A stretch of DNA of 64,000 nucleotides. Origin: Pseudomonas sp. 2FG. GTDB taxonomy: Bacteria > Pseudomonadota > Gammaproteobacteria > Pseudomonadales > Pseudomonadaceae. This document shows positions 54,870 through 63,324 of the stretch, piece after piece (position 1 is the stretch's first letter; every line of letters starts with the position of its first letter). The notes below the pieces were generated by a model. That model ran no database searches. It was not told the DNA's origin and saw only the letters and a list, made by a program, of their open reading frames with translations. The stretch is taken from positions 186,001 to 250,000 of the forward strand of contig NZ_SCMP01000002.1 of NCBI RefSeq assembly GCF_005502935.1, in the 5' to 3' direction. The position numbers and the translations under genes were made by a program.

Positions 54870-57800
54870 ATGCTCACGCTCTACCACGCCCCCGATCTGG
54901 AAACCCTCGGCGAGTTGGCCACCACGTTGCTGGCCCAGCCGCAGCGCGAGCCGTTTGCGCCGGCCTTGGTGGTGGTGCCGAGCCAGGGCATGGGCCGCTG
55001 GCTGACCCTGGAACTGGCGCGCAAGCAGGGCATCGCCATGCAGCTGGAGGTCCAGTTGCCGGCGAAATTCGTCTGGGAAGTGTCGCGCCTGGTGCTCGGC
55101 CAGTTGCCGGAGCAGTCGGCGTTCTCGCCCACCACCCTGACCTGGCGCCTGTACGACTGGCTCTGCGCGCCGGGCAACCTCGAGCGCGCGCCGCGGCTGG
55201 CGCAGTACCTCGAAGGCGGCGACGAACGCCGGCGGCTGTCGCTGGCGGCGCGGATTGCCGACGTATTCGACCAGTACCTGCTGTATCGCGACGACTGGCT
55301 GGCCGCCTGGGAGCGCAATGAACGGGTCGATCTGGGCCCCGACGAAGGCTGGCAAGCGCTGCTCTGGCGTGAACTGACCGCCGATGGCCACCCGCACCGG
55401 GCGCGGCTGCTGGACGATCTGCTGCGGCGCCTGCACGACGACCAGCCCATCGCCGGCCTGCCCGAGCGTCTGCTGGTGTTCGGCATCAGCAGCCTGCCGC
55501 CGCACCATATGCGCGTGCTCGAAGGCTTGGCGCGGCATATAGAGATAGTCGTGTGCGCTCTTAACCCGTGCCGCGAGGCCTGGGGGGATATCCGCGATAT
55601 TCGTGAGCTGGCGCAGCAGCCCTCAAGCGCAGCGGACTCTCAAGAGCTGAGCCCGGATGATTGGTATCTGGATGTCGGCCACCCGTTACTGGCCAGCCTC
55701 GGCAAACAGGGCCGCGACTTCTTCGATGCGCTGTTCGCCCTGACCGCCACCGAGGGCAGCCAGGAGCTCGGCCTCTATTCGGAAGACGCCGACCTGCATG
55801 ACAGCTCGGTGCTGCGCGCCCTGCAAAACGACATTCTGCGCCTGCGTACCCGTAAGCCCGAGGAACGCCTGGCGTTGCGTGGGGGTGATCGTTCGCTGGA
55901 GGTGCACATCGCCCACTCGCCGCTGCGCGAAGTGGAAATCCTCCATGACCAGTTGCTCGCGCGCTTCGCGGCCGAGCCGGGCCTGACGCCCGATCAGGTG
56001 GTGGTGCTGACCCCGGATATCGAACGCTACGCGCCCTATATCGAGGCGGTCTTCGCTCCGCGCGAAGGCGTGCCACGGATTCCCTTCAGCCTGGCCGACC
56101 GCAGCCTGCGGGCGGAAGTGCCGCTGATCGAAGCCTTCCTCAGCCTGCTGGCCCTGGAGCAGAGCCGCTTCACCGCCGAGGAAATCCTGACCTGGCTGGA
56201 ACAGCCGGTGATTGCCGCCCGTGCCGGGATCGAAAACGAAGACCTGCCCCTGCTGCGCGACTGGCTGCGCGAAGCCGGCGTGCGCTGGGGCCGGGATGCC
56301 GGCCATCGCCAGCAGCTCGGCTTGCCGGCGGAGGTGGCCTTTACCTGGCGCCAGGGGTTGGATCGCCTGCTGCTCGGCTTCGCCGCGCCGCCGCAATTGG
56401 CGGGCAGCGCGGCGCCGCTGCTCGGCGACAGCTGGCCGCTGGACGCCCTGGAGGGTGGCCGCGCGCAACTGCTCGGGCGCCTGGCCGCTTTCGTCCAGCG
56501 CCTATCTAGTCTTGCCGAAGACCTGCAACGGCCACGGCCGCTGGCGGCCTGGGCCGACACGCTGCAAGGGCTGATCGACGGACTGTTCGATGAGCGCGAA
56601 GCCGGCGACACCCTGCTCCTGCTCAGCCAGGCCTGTGGGGCGCTGCGCGATCAGGCGACGGCCGCCGGTATCGAACGGCCGCTGGAGCTGGCGCTGGTGC
56701 GGCAGCAACTCAGCGCGGCGCTGGAGCAAGGCAGCGGCGCCTCGGGTTTCCTTACCGGTGCGGTGACCTTCTGCACCATGGTGCCGATGCGCAGCCTGCC
56801 GTTCCGCCTGGTCTGCCTGCTCGGCCTGGATGACGGCGCCCTGCCACGGCGCACCCCGGCCGCCGGCTTCGATCTGATCAGCCAGCGGCCGCGGCGTGGC
56901 GACCGTGCCCGGCGGCTGGACGACCGTTATCTGCTGCTGGAGATCCTGCTCTCGGCCCGCGCCGCGCTCTACCTCAGCTACGTGGGCCGCGACCCGCGCA
57001 ATAACGCCGAGCTGCCGCCCTCGGTGCTGATCAGCGAGCTGCTAGATGTGGTCGATCTAACCGCGGCCTGTGACAGCGGTGCTTTAGCGCTAAAAGCCAG
57101 CGCCCGTATAACCCATCAGCATCCGCTGCAACCCTTCGCCCCCGGCAACTTCGCCGATGGGCGGCAGGCCGGTTTCGCCGCGCCCTGGTTCCGCGCCGCC
57201 CAGCGCCTAAGCCAGTCGGCCGAGACGGCGCAACCCTTCGCCAGCGTGCTGGATGCGCCGGACCAGGACTGGCTGACAATCGAACCCAGCCAGTTGATCC
57301 ACTGCTTTAAGCACCCGGCGCGCTACCTACTGGAGCAACGCCTCGGTCTGCGCCTGGCGCAGAGCGAAGAAGCCCTGGCCGGCGACGAGCCGTTCAGCGT
57401 CGAGTGGACCAGCCAGCACGGCCTGCGCCAACTGGCGCTGCAGGCCATCGAGCGTGGCTGGAGCGAGCGCGAGGAACGCGCCGTGGCCGCCGCCTCCGGT
57501 TGGCTGCCGGTGGGCGAACTGGGCCAGGCCCATTGGGGCCAGATTCGCGGGCCGATCCGCGCCTTCGCCCCGACCCTGTTCGACGAACGCCCGGAGGATG
57601 CGCCGCAGCCACTGTTGGTGGATATCCAGCTGGCCGGCGTGCGCATCCACGGCTGGCTGGACGGCGTCAGCACCAGCGGCCTGTTCGACTACCGCCTGCG
57701 CGACCTCGGCGCCTGGGAGCTGGCGCCGTTCTGGCTGCGTCATCTGCTGCTCAACTGTGCCGCGACGCCCGGCATCGACCGCGATAGCCGCCTGCTCTCG

Positions 57801-58148
57801 CCGAAAAGCGAATGGCGGCTGGGGCCGCTGGCCAATCCACTGCAGCTGCTCGAGCCCTGGATGCACGCCTACAAGAGCGCGCTATGCGAGCCGCTGCCGG
57901 TATTGGCCAAATGTAGCCATGGCTTTGCCAAGAAATGGCGCAAACCCGGGCGCAAGGAACCGATCGACGCGGCTCGCGACGAAGCGCGGCTGATGTGGCA
58001 AGGCAATGATTTTATGACCGGCGAAGGCCAGGACCCCTGGAACGCCCTGGCCTTCCGCGACCGCGAACCGCTGGACGAACGCTTCGAAACCCTGGCCGAA
58101 CAACTCTACGGCCCGGCACTGGATGCCCTGCAAGGAGAGCAAGAGTGA
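54870..58148 (+). CDS. recC: Exodeoxyribonuclease V gamma subunit (RecC)
   Basis: A 1092-residue protein (E. coli RecC is 1122) that recognises Chi and splits the DNA strands in RecBCD. It begins MLTLYHAPDLETLGELATTL, with the conserved VVVPSQGMGRWLTLELARKQ. The helicase-like Walker motifs are degenerate, as expected. Long LRDLGAWELAPFWLRHLLLN-type segments near the C-terminus are also RecC. It is followed not by recB, as in most Pseudomonas, but by a foreign gene whose GTG overlaps its stop by 4 bases. Confidence 0.96.
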   Translation: MLTLYHAPDLETLGELATTLLAQPQREPFAPALVVVPSQGMGRWLTLELARKQGIAMQLEVQLPAKFVWEVSRLVLGQLPEQSAFSPTTLTWRLYDWLCAPGNLERAPRLAQYLEGGDERRRLSLAARIADVFDQYLLYRDDWLAAWERNERVDLGPDEGWQALLWRELTADGHPHRARLLDDLLRRLHDDQPIAGLPERLLVFGISSLPPHHMRVLEGLARHIEIVVCALNPCREAWGDIRDIRELAQQPSSAADSQELSPDDWYLDVGHPLLASLGKQGRDFFDALFALTATEGSQELGLYSEDADLHDSSVLRALQNDILRLRTRKPEERLALRGGDRSLEVHIAHSPLREVEILHDQLLARFAAEPGLTPDQVVVLTPDIERYAPYIEAVFAPREGVPRIPFSLADRSLRAEVPLIEAFLSLLALEQSRFTAEEILTWLEQPVIAARAGIENEDLPLLRDWLREAGVRWGRDAGHRQQLGLPAEVAFTWRQGLDRLLLGFAAPPQLAGSAAPLLGDSWPLDALEGGRAQLLGRLAAFVQRLSSLAEDLQRPRPLAAWADTLQGLIDGLFDEREAGDTLLLLSQACGALRDQATAAGIERPLELALVRQQLSAALEQGSGASGFLTGAVTFCTMVPMRSLPFRLVCLLGLDDGALPRRTPAAGFDLISQRPRRGDRARRLDDRYLLLEILLSARAALYLSYVGRDPRNNAELPPSVLISELLDVVDLTAACDSGALALKASARITHQHPLQPFAPGNFADGRQAGFAAPWFRAAQRLSQSAETAQPFASVLDAPDQDWLTIEPSQLIHCFKHPARYLLEQRLGLRLAQSEEALAGDEPFSVEWTSQHGLRQLALQAIERGWSEREERAVAAASGWLPVGELGQAHWGQIRGPIRAFAPTLFDERPEDAPQPLLVDIQLAGVRIHGWLDGVSTSGLFDYRLRDLGAWELAPFWLRHLLLNCAATPGIDRDSRLLSPKSEWRLGPLANPLQLLEPWMHAYKSALCEPLPVLAKCSHGFAKKWRKPGRKEPIDAARDEARLMWQGNDFMTGEGQDPWNALAFRDREPLDERFETLAEQLYGPALDALQGEQE

Positions 58149-59578
58149 ATCAAGTTATCCACGTGTTCTGTCTCGCAATGCTTAACGCCATTTTGGGCCA
58201 AGCAGTCGCTTCTCCCACGAGTGAGACTGAGCAACTGTTGACGCAAGGTGCCTGGAAAGTTGCGGCTCAGCAGATATTTGCAGAGGCACGAACTCTTAAC
58301 CGGCATGAATCTGCTATCGCACTGGGGCAAGTTAGGGCTGGGTTGGTCGATGATGCGCTGGTTACGATCAATGACACCCATGCTGTTAGCCGTGTGTGGC
58401 TGATTAGCGAATTAATGCGGAAGTCGCCTGCTTTGCCTGACGAAACTAGATCGCAGTTGTTTCAGCAAGCAGTTCAGATTGCCCAAACGAATGCTCATGC
58501 TGATCTAGCTGCGGGTGACTTCGCCATGCTTGCCTTGTTATCAGTGAGGCAGGGAGATACAGAGATCGGCAAGACATTATTTGCAGACGCTGTTTTGGCC
58601 GCGCAGAAGGGACAGGGCGAAGATAGTGCTGGTTTGCGGCGCATTACCGAGCAGCTCACTCGCGCGCCCTTATCCGAGTTGAAGGACTGGATGCTCACTG
58701 CGTTGATCGAGGCTCTACCTAGTAGCCGCGCAGACAAGCTTGCCTTCCCCTGTGTCGATTTGCTGAGTGTGGCAGGCCGGCTCGGAGAGCCGAAGTATTA
58801 CCCCGTGTTGCTTGAGTGTGCACAGCGAGGTATTGCAAATATCAGTCGCGAGGGGTTGCAGACTAATGCGTCAGCAGCGCTGGCCGAAGTGAAGCTTGAG
58901 CTGGGTTTGCTCGGCGAGGCGCGAGGTTTACCGCCAGCGCTACATGCCAGAATTGCGGTCCGGAATGGTCAGTTTGTACAGGCTCAAGCAATTATCCAGG
59001 ACATGCCGCAAGGGCTTTATGTAGATCTCGCGCAGGATACTTATCAGGCGGTGATCCGCGATGCTTTTCAGCGGGGGGATTTGGCGGCGGCGGAGTTTTT
59101 TATCAAGCGCCCTGTTCGCGATCTTCCAGCCGTGCAGCTGGCTAATTGGCAAACATTGGCACAGCACCAGTTGCAAGTGGGGCAAGTTCAGCTTTCCGAT
59201 GAGAGCGATGCCAGGTCTATCGAGGTATTGCCCCGTTTGAGTGCTGCTCAGGATGTCTATGGTCGGAATGTACAGGCTGTGGCGCATCTGGCCATCGCGC
59301 TGCAGCGCAGAGGGCGGCCCGAGCAGGCGCAGCAGGTGATGCAAGTGGCGCAAGAGCTGCTCGTGCGTATCCCGGATCGTCGGATTGATGATCAGATTGA
59401 GGCGCAGTTGAGTGTGGCCGCGGCTCTCTGGTGGAACAATCAGCGTCCTGCTGCACACCACAGCATTCTTCAGGCGTATCTGAAGGTTCAGCAGATGTCC
59501 GAAGACGGTTATTCAGCGGTTAGCCGTAAGGCTCGACAGCTGTCTGCTGTCGGCAATGCCATCGTGGACTTGATATGA
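58145..59578 (+). CDS. Secreted helical-repeat protein inserted between recC and recB
   Basis: A 477-residue protein of unknown function. The GTG start overlaps the recC TGA (GTGA). A signal peptide is likely at residues 1-23 (MNQVIHVFCLAMLNAILGQA), followed by helical repeats reminiscent of TPR (LLTQGAWKVAAQQIFAEART, IALGQVRAGLVDDALVTI, AVAHLAIALQRRGRPEQAQQ). I recognise no catalytic motif. Base composition is clearly lower in G+C than in recC and recB. Its stop is 7 bases before recB, whose GAGG ribosome-binding site overlaps it, so the gene is fully nested in the operon. Homology is unknown to me. Confidence 0.85.
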   Translation: MNQVIHVFCLAMLNAILGQAVASPTSETEQLLTQGAWKVAAQQIFAEARTLNRHESAIALGQVRAGLVDDALVTINDTHAVSRVWLISELMRKSPALPDETRSQLFQQAVQIAQTNAHADLAAGDFAMLALLSVRQGDTEIGKTLFADAVLAAQKGQGEDSAGLRRITEQLTRAPLSELKDWMLTALIEALPSSRADKLAFPCVDLLSVAGRLGEPKYYPVLLECAQRGIANISREGLQTNASAALAEVKLELGLLGEARGLPPALHARIAVRNGQFVQAQAIIQDMPQGLYVDLAQDTYQAVIRDAFQRGDLAAAEFFIKRPVRDLPAVQLANWQTLAQHQLQVGQVQLSDESDARSIEVLPRLSAAQDVYGRNVQAVAHLAIALQRRGRPEQAQQVMQVAQELLVRIPDRRIDDQIEAQLSVAAALWWNNQRPAAHHSILQAYLKVQQMSEDGYSAVSRKARQLSAVGNAIVDLI

Positions 59579-59585
59579 GGCCACT

Positions 59586-62500
59586 ATGACTACGTTGAAT
59601 TTGCTGCAGGACAGCTTTAGCGGCCGCTCGCTGATCGAGGCCAGCGCCGGTACCGGCAAGACCTGGACCCTGACAGCGCTGTACGCCCGCCTGCTGCTGG
59701 AAAAGCAGCTCAGCGTCAGCCAGATCCTGGTGGTGACCTTTACCACTGCGGCCACTGCCGAATTGCGTGAACGCATCCGCAAGCGCCTGGCCGAGCTGCT
59801 GGCGGTCTACGACCAGGGTCCGGGCACGGACGAGCTGCTTAACCGCCTGCACGCCCAGTACCCGGATGCGGCCAGCCATCGGCGCTTGCTGCTGGCGGTG
59901 CATGGTTTCGACGAGGCGGCGATCTTCACCATCCACGGTTTCTGCCAGCGCGCCTTGCAGGATGCCGCCTTCGAGGCCGGCGGCGATTTCGATAACGAGC
60001 TGACCCACAACGACCGCGAGATTCTCGACGCTCTGCTGGCCGACCTGTGGCGGCATGAGCTGGCCGCCGCCGAGCCGGAGTGGGCGGCCTTTCTGGTGCA
60101 ACAGAAGATCACTCCGCAGGCCCTGCGCCAGCGTCTGCGCAACCACTTGGGCAAACCCTATCTGCGTATCGAACCACAGCCGGGGGCCAGCAGCGAGATG
60201 AGCGCCCTGCGCGACGCCTGGCAGCAGGCGCAGCGCTGCTGGCAAAGCGAAAGCGCTGCGTGGCTGGCGCAGCTCAAGGCCTTCGACGGCTTCAAAAGCA
60301 ATATGTGCAACCCGGCCAAACTGGGTGTCTGGCAGGCCGAGCTGGATGGCTACTTCAGCGATGCCGCCGCGCTATTTAGCAAGACCGAGGCGCACCGCCG
60401 CCTGTCTCGCGAGGGTCTGTTCAAGGCCAGCAAGAAGGATCGCGAAGCGCCGGCCAACCCCCTGGCAGCGACCCTGCAGGAGCTGTGCGACGCCCTGGAT
60501 ACGGCCCAGCCCGAGGCCGAGCAACGCCTGATCGATCTGCAGGTGCGCCTGATCGGCCAACTCAACGAACAACTGCCCGCGCGTAAGGCCGCCCAGCGCC
60601 TGCTGGCCTTCGACGACCTGCTCAACAAACTGCAACAGGCGCTCTACGGCGAGGGCGGCGAACATCTGGCCGGCACCCTGCGCGCGCAATACCCGGTGGC
60701 GCTGATCGACGAGTTCCAGGACACCGACCCGGTGCAGTACCAGGTTTTCCATCGTATCTACGCAAACCAGGGCGACCTCTGCTTCGTAGGCGATCCCAAG
60801 CAGGCCATCTATGCCTTTAGGGGCGCAGATCTGGCGACCTACCTCAAAGCCCGCGACGAGGCGGCACGGCAGTACAGCCTGGCCACCAACCACCGCTCCA
60901 CGCCCGAACTGATCGCCGCACTGAATCAGCTGTTCGAGCGGCCCATGCCGTTCGCCGAAAAGGGCCTGGACTATCCGCCAGTAGCTGCCAGCCAGCGTTC
61001 ACGACCGCAGCTGGTACTACCCGTCGTCGATAACGAACAGGACGCACCGCTGGCACTGGTCTGGCTCAGTGATGAACACCTAGGTAAGGGCGAAGCGGGC
61101 GCATTGGTCGCCCGTGATACGGCGCGACGGATCGCCGCCGTGCTGGCCGCCAGCAGTCAGGGCGAGGCCTATTTCGACGAACAGGGCCAGCGCACTCCGC
61201 TAAAAGGCGGCGATATAGCCGTACTGGTCGCCAGCCACCGTCAGGCCAGTGAGGTGGCCGAGGAACTGGCTGTCCGCGGCGTGCCCAGCGTGCGCCGCGG
61301 CAAGGAGAACGTCTGGCACAGCGCGGAGGCCGAGGAGCTGGCCGCGGTGCTGGCCGCCTATGCCGAGCCGGGCCGCGAGGGCGCGTTGCGCTACGCCCTG
61401 GCCAGCCGCCTGCTGGGGCGCAGCGCCGCCGATCTGGCCGCCTGCACGGACGATGCCCAGGCCTGGGACGCCGAGCGCGAGGCCGCCGAGCGCTACCATC
61501 AGCTGTGGCAACAGCAGGGCTTTATGCGCGCCTTCCGCGCCTGGCTGGATGAGCAGCAGGTGGCGCAGCGCCTGCTGGCCCTGGTCGACGGCGAACGGCG
61601 CCTGACCAACCTGCTGCACCTGGCCGAACTGCTGCAGACCGAGAGCCTGCAACGCCCCGGGCTGGAGCAGTTGCTGAGCTGGTTCAATGCCCAGCGCAGC
61701 GCCGAAAGCCACGGCGAGGAGGCCCTGCTGCGCCTGGAAAGCGATGCCGAGCGGGTGCAGATAGTCACCATCCACACCTCCAAGGGCCTGGAATACCCCC
61801 TGGTGTTCTGCCCCTACCTGTGGGACGGCGCGCTGTTGCGCCAACATGAAGACATCAGCTGCCACGCCGACGACGGCACGCCGCTGCTCGACCTCGGCGG
61901 CGAGCAGTTCGACAGCCACCGCGAACGCGCCCGTCATGAGCGTTTCGCCGAGCGCCTACGCCTGACCTACGTGGCCCTGACCCGCGCCCGCGCCCGCCTG
62001 TGGCTGCACTGGGGGCCGGTGGACTGCAAGGCCAAGAAGGACGGCACGTTGGCCGAGAGTGGCCTGCACAGCAGCGCCCTGGCCTGGCTGCTGCACGGTC
62101 GTCACTTACAGGGCGACGATGCCCTGGGCGAACTCGCCGGCCATCTGCAAACACTGAGTCCCCATGGCCTGCGCGGCGAAATCGAGCAGCTGGTCAGCAG
62201 CAGTCAGGGCCATATGGCCATTCAGCCGCTGCGCGCCACCGAAGCCAGCACCGCCGGCGAACAACGCGCCCCGGCGCCGCAACAGCTGGCCACGTTGCAA
62301 CGCAGTCTGCACAGCGCCTGGCGCATCGGCAGCTTCTCCGGCCTGGCCGCCGGCCTGCACATGGAGGCGCCGGATCGTGATGGCCTGGTGATGCCGGATG
62401 CCAGCGAGCCGGGGGCCGGCTTCTTCGGCTTTCCCCGTGGTGCCCGTGCCGGTACCTGTCTGCACGCCGTGCTGGAGGACTGGGTACGGGGCAAGGGCGA

Positions 62501-63125
62501 GCTGCCGCAACTGGTGGAACACGCGCTGAAGGCCCACGGCCTCTCCACCGACTGGACCGAGCTGGCTGCCACGCACCTGCAGCAGGTGCTCGACAGCGAT
62601 CTGGATGGCCAGGGCCTGACCCTGGCCGCCCTCGCCCCGGCCCGGCGCCTGCCGGAACTGGGCTTTACCTTCCCGGTCGCCAACCTGGATGTGCAGCGCC
62701 TGCGGGCGATCCTGGCGGACCCGCTGCATGGCCTAGCCGCCCCCATGCGGGAAGCGGCGGCGCGGCTGGAGTTCGACGGCCTCAAGGGCTTCCTCAAGGG
62801 CTTTATCGACCTGACCTTCGAGCATCAGGGGCGCTGGTATATCGCCGACTACAAATCCAACTGGCTCGGCCCGGACGCCAGCTATTACGGCGGCGAGCGG
62901 CTGCTCCAGGCCCTGGCCGCCGAACATTACTACCTGCAATACCTGATCTATCTGGTGGCGTTGCGGCGCTTCCTCCGCCAGCGCTTGGCGGACTTCAACG
63001 ACGACCAGCTGGGCGGCGCCTATTACCTGTTCCTGCGCGGCATGCCGAGCGCCGGGGTGTATTTCTCGCGTCCGGCCGACTCGCTGCTGGATGCGCTGGA
63101 TCGGCTGTTCGAGGAGGGTGTTTGA
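59586..63125 (+). CDS. recB: Exodeoxyribonuclease V beta subunit (RecB)
   Basis: A 1179-residue UvrD-type helicase with nuclease. Walker A ASAGTGKTWTL is at residues 19-29, motif II IDEFQDTDPVQYQVF, then GDPKQAIYAFRGADLATYL and TIHTSKGLEYPLVFCPYLWD. The C-terminal nuclease keeps D1075, D1088 and K1090 (FIDLTF, ADYKSNW), eight residues later than the E. coli set. It unwinds 3'-5' and cuts. Its stop (TGA, 63123-63125) overlaps the first mini-ORF by one base. Confidence 0.97.
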   Translation: MTTLNLLQDSFSGRSLIEASAGTGKTWTLTALYARLLLEKQLSVSQILVVTFTTAATAELRERIRKRLAELLAVYDQGPGTDELLNRLHAQYPDAASHRRLLLAVHGFDEAAIFTIHGFCQRALQDAAFEAGGDFDNELTHNDREILDALLADLWRHELAAAEPEWAAFLVQQKITPQALRQRLRNHLGKPYLRIEPQPGASSEMSALRDAWQQAQRCWQSESAAWLAQLKAFDGFKSNMCNPAKLGVWQAELDGYFSDAAALFSKTEAHRRLSREGLFKASKKDREAPANPLAATLQELCDALDTAQPEAEQRLIDLQVRLIGQLNEQLPARKAAQRLLAFDDLLNKLQQALYGEGGEHLAGTLRAQYPVALIDEFQDTDPVQYQVFHRIYANQGDLCFVGDPKQAIYAFRGADLATYLKARDEAARQYSLATNHRSTPELIAALNQLFERPMPFAEKGLDYPPVAASQRSRPQLVLPVVDNEQDAPLALVWLSDEHLGKGEAGALVARDTARRIAAVLAASSQGEAYFDEQGQRTPLKGGDIAVLVASHRQASEVAEELAVRGVPSVRRGKENVWHSAEAEELAAVLAAYAEPGREGALRYALASRLLGRSAADLAACTDDAQAWDAEREAAERYHQLWQQQGFMRAFRAWLDEQQVAQRLLALVDGERRLTNLLHLAELLQTESLQRPGLEQLLSWFNAQRSAESHGEEALLRLESDAERVQIVTIHTSKGLEYPLVFCPYLWDGALLRQHEDISCHADDGTPLLDLGGEQFDSHRERARHERFAERLRLTYVALTRARARLWLHWGPVDCKAKKDGTLAESGLHSSALAWLLHGRHLQGDDALGELAGHLQTLSPHGLRGEIEQLVSSSQGHMAIQPLRATEASTAGEQRAPAPQQLATLQRSLHSAWRIGSFSGLAAGLHMEAPDRDGLVMPDASEPGAGFFGFPRGARAGTCLHAVLEDWVRGKGELPQLVEHALKAHGLSTDWTELAATHLQQVLDSDLDGQGLTLAALAPARRLPELGFTFPVANLDVQRLRAILADPLHGLAAPMREAAARLEFDGLKGFLKGFIDLTFEHQGRWYIADYKSNWLGPDASYYGGERLLQALAAEHYYLQYLIYLVALRRFLRQRLADFNDDQLGGAYYLFLRGMPSAGVYFSRPADSLLDALDRLFEEGV

Positions 63126-63211
63126 TGTCGTCAGTAGGGTGCGCCGTGCGCACCATCCGCCTGCTTTCCGGTGCGCATGGCTACGCCTTTCGTCAGGAGT
63201 CTTACCCATGA
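63125..63211 (+). CDS. Mini-ORF 1 between recB and recD (probable relic of the recD start)
   Basis: A 28-codon frame beginning MSSVGCAVRTIRLL. It starts on the TGATG overlap with the recB stop and ends in TGA overlapping the next ATG at 63208 by 4 bases (ATGA). From codon 4 on it reads through a REP-like palindrome. I read it as a former start of recD that a REPIN insertion cut off. Not likely to make a useful peptide, but ribosomes could pass along it. Confidence 0.5.
   Translation: MSSVGCAVRTIRLLSGAHGYAFRQESYP
63134..63186. repeat. REPIN-like palindrome pair 1 (second arm decayed)
   Basis: GTAGGGTGCGCC starts at 63134 and the palindrome GGTGCGC-CGT-GCGCACC spans 63138-63154. A decayed inverted partner, GGTGCGCATGGC then TACGCC, follows at about 63171-63187. 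The same pair occurs intact at 63238-63309. Confidence 0.7.
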
Positions 63212-63324
63212 CCTTCGGCCCGCTGACAGAGGCTTTCGTAGGGTGCGCCTCGCGCACCGGTGGTCTACTCGGCGCTACCGATTATTGTGGTGCGCGTGGC
63301 GCACCCTACGGGACTTGCCCATGA
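63208..63324 (+). CDS. Mini-ORF 2, truncated duplicate of the recD start
   Basis: A 38-codon frame with a strong AGGAG 8 bases upstream. Its first 11 residues, MTFGPLTEAFV, resemble the recD start MSFAALPLGPLERAFV (MxF...GPLxxAFV). The frame then enters a REP pair and ends with TGA overlapping the recD ATG at 63321 (ATGA). The strong ribosome-binding site belongs to this mini-ORF, not to recD, so recD translation probably depends on coupling. Confidence 0.6.
   Translation: MTFGPLTEAFVGCASRTGGLLGATDYCGARGAPYGTCP
63238..63309. repeat. REPIN-like palindrome pair 2
   Basis: Two palindromes in inverted orientation: GGTGCGC-CTC-GCGCACC at 63242-63258 and GGTGCGC-GTG-GCGCACC at 63289-63305, bounded by GTAGGGTGCGCC at 63238 and GGCGCACCCTAC ending at 63309. 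This is the layout of a REPIN, the mobile form of REP sequences moved by RAYT transposases. No RAYT gene is in the window. Confidence 0.8.
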
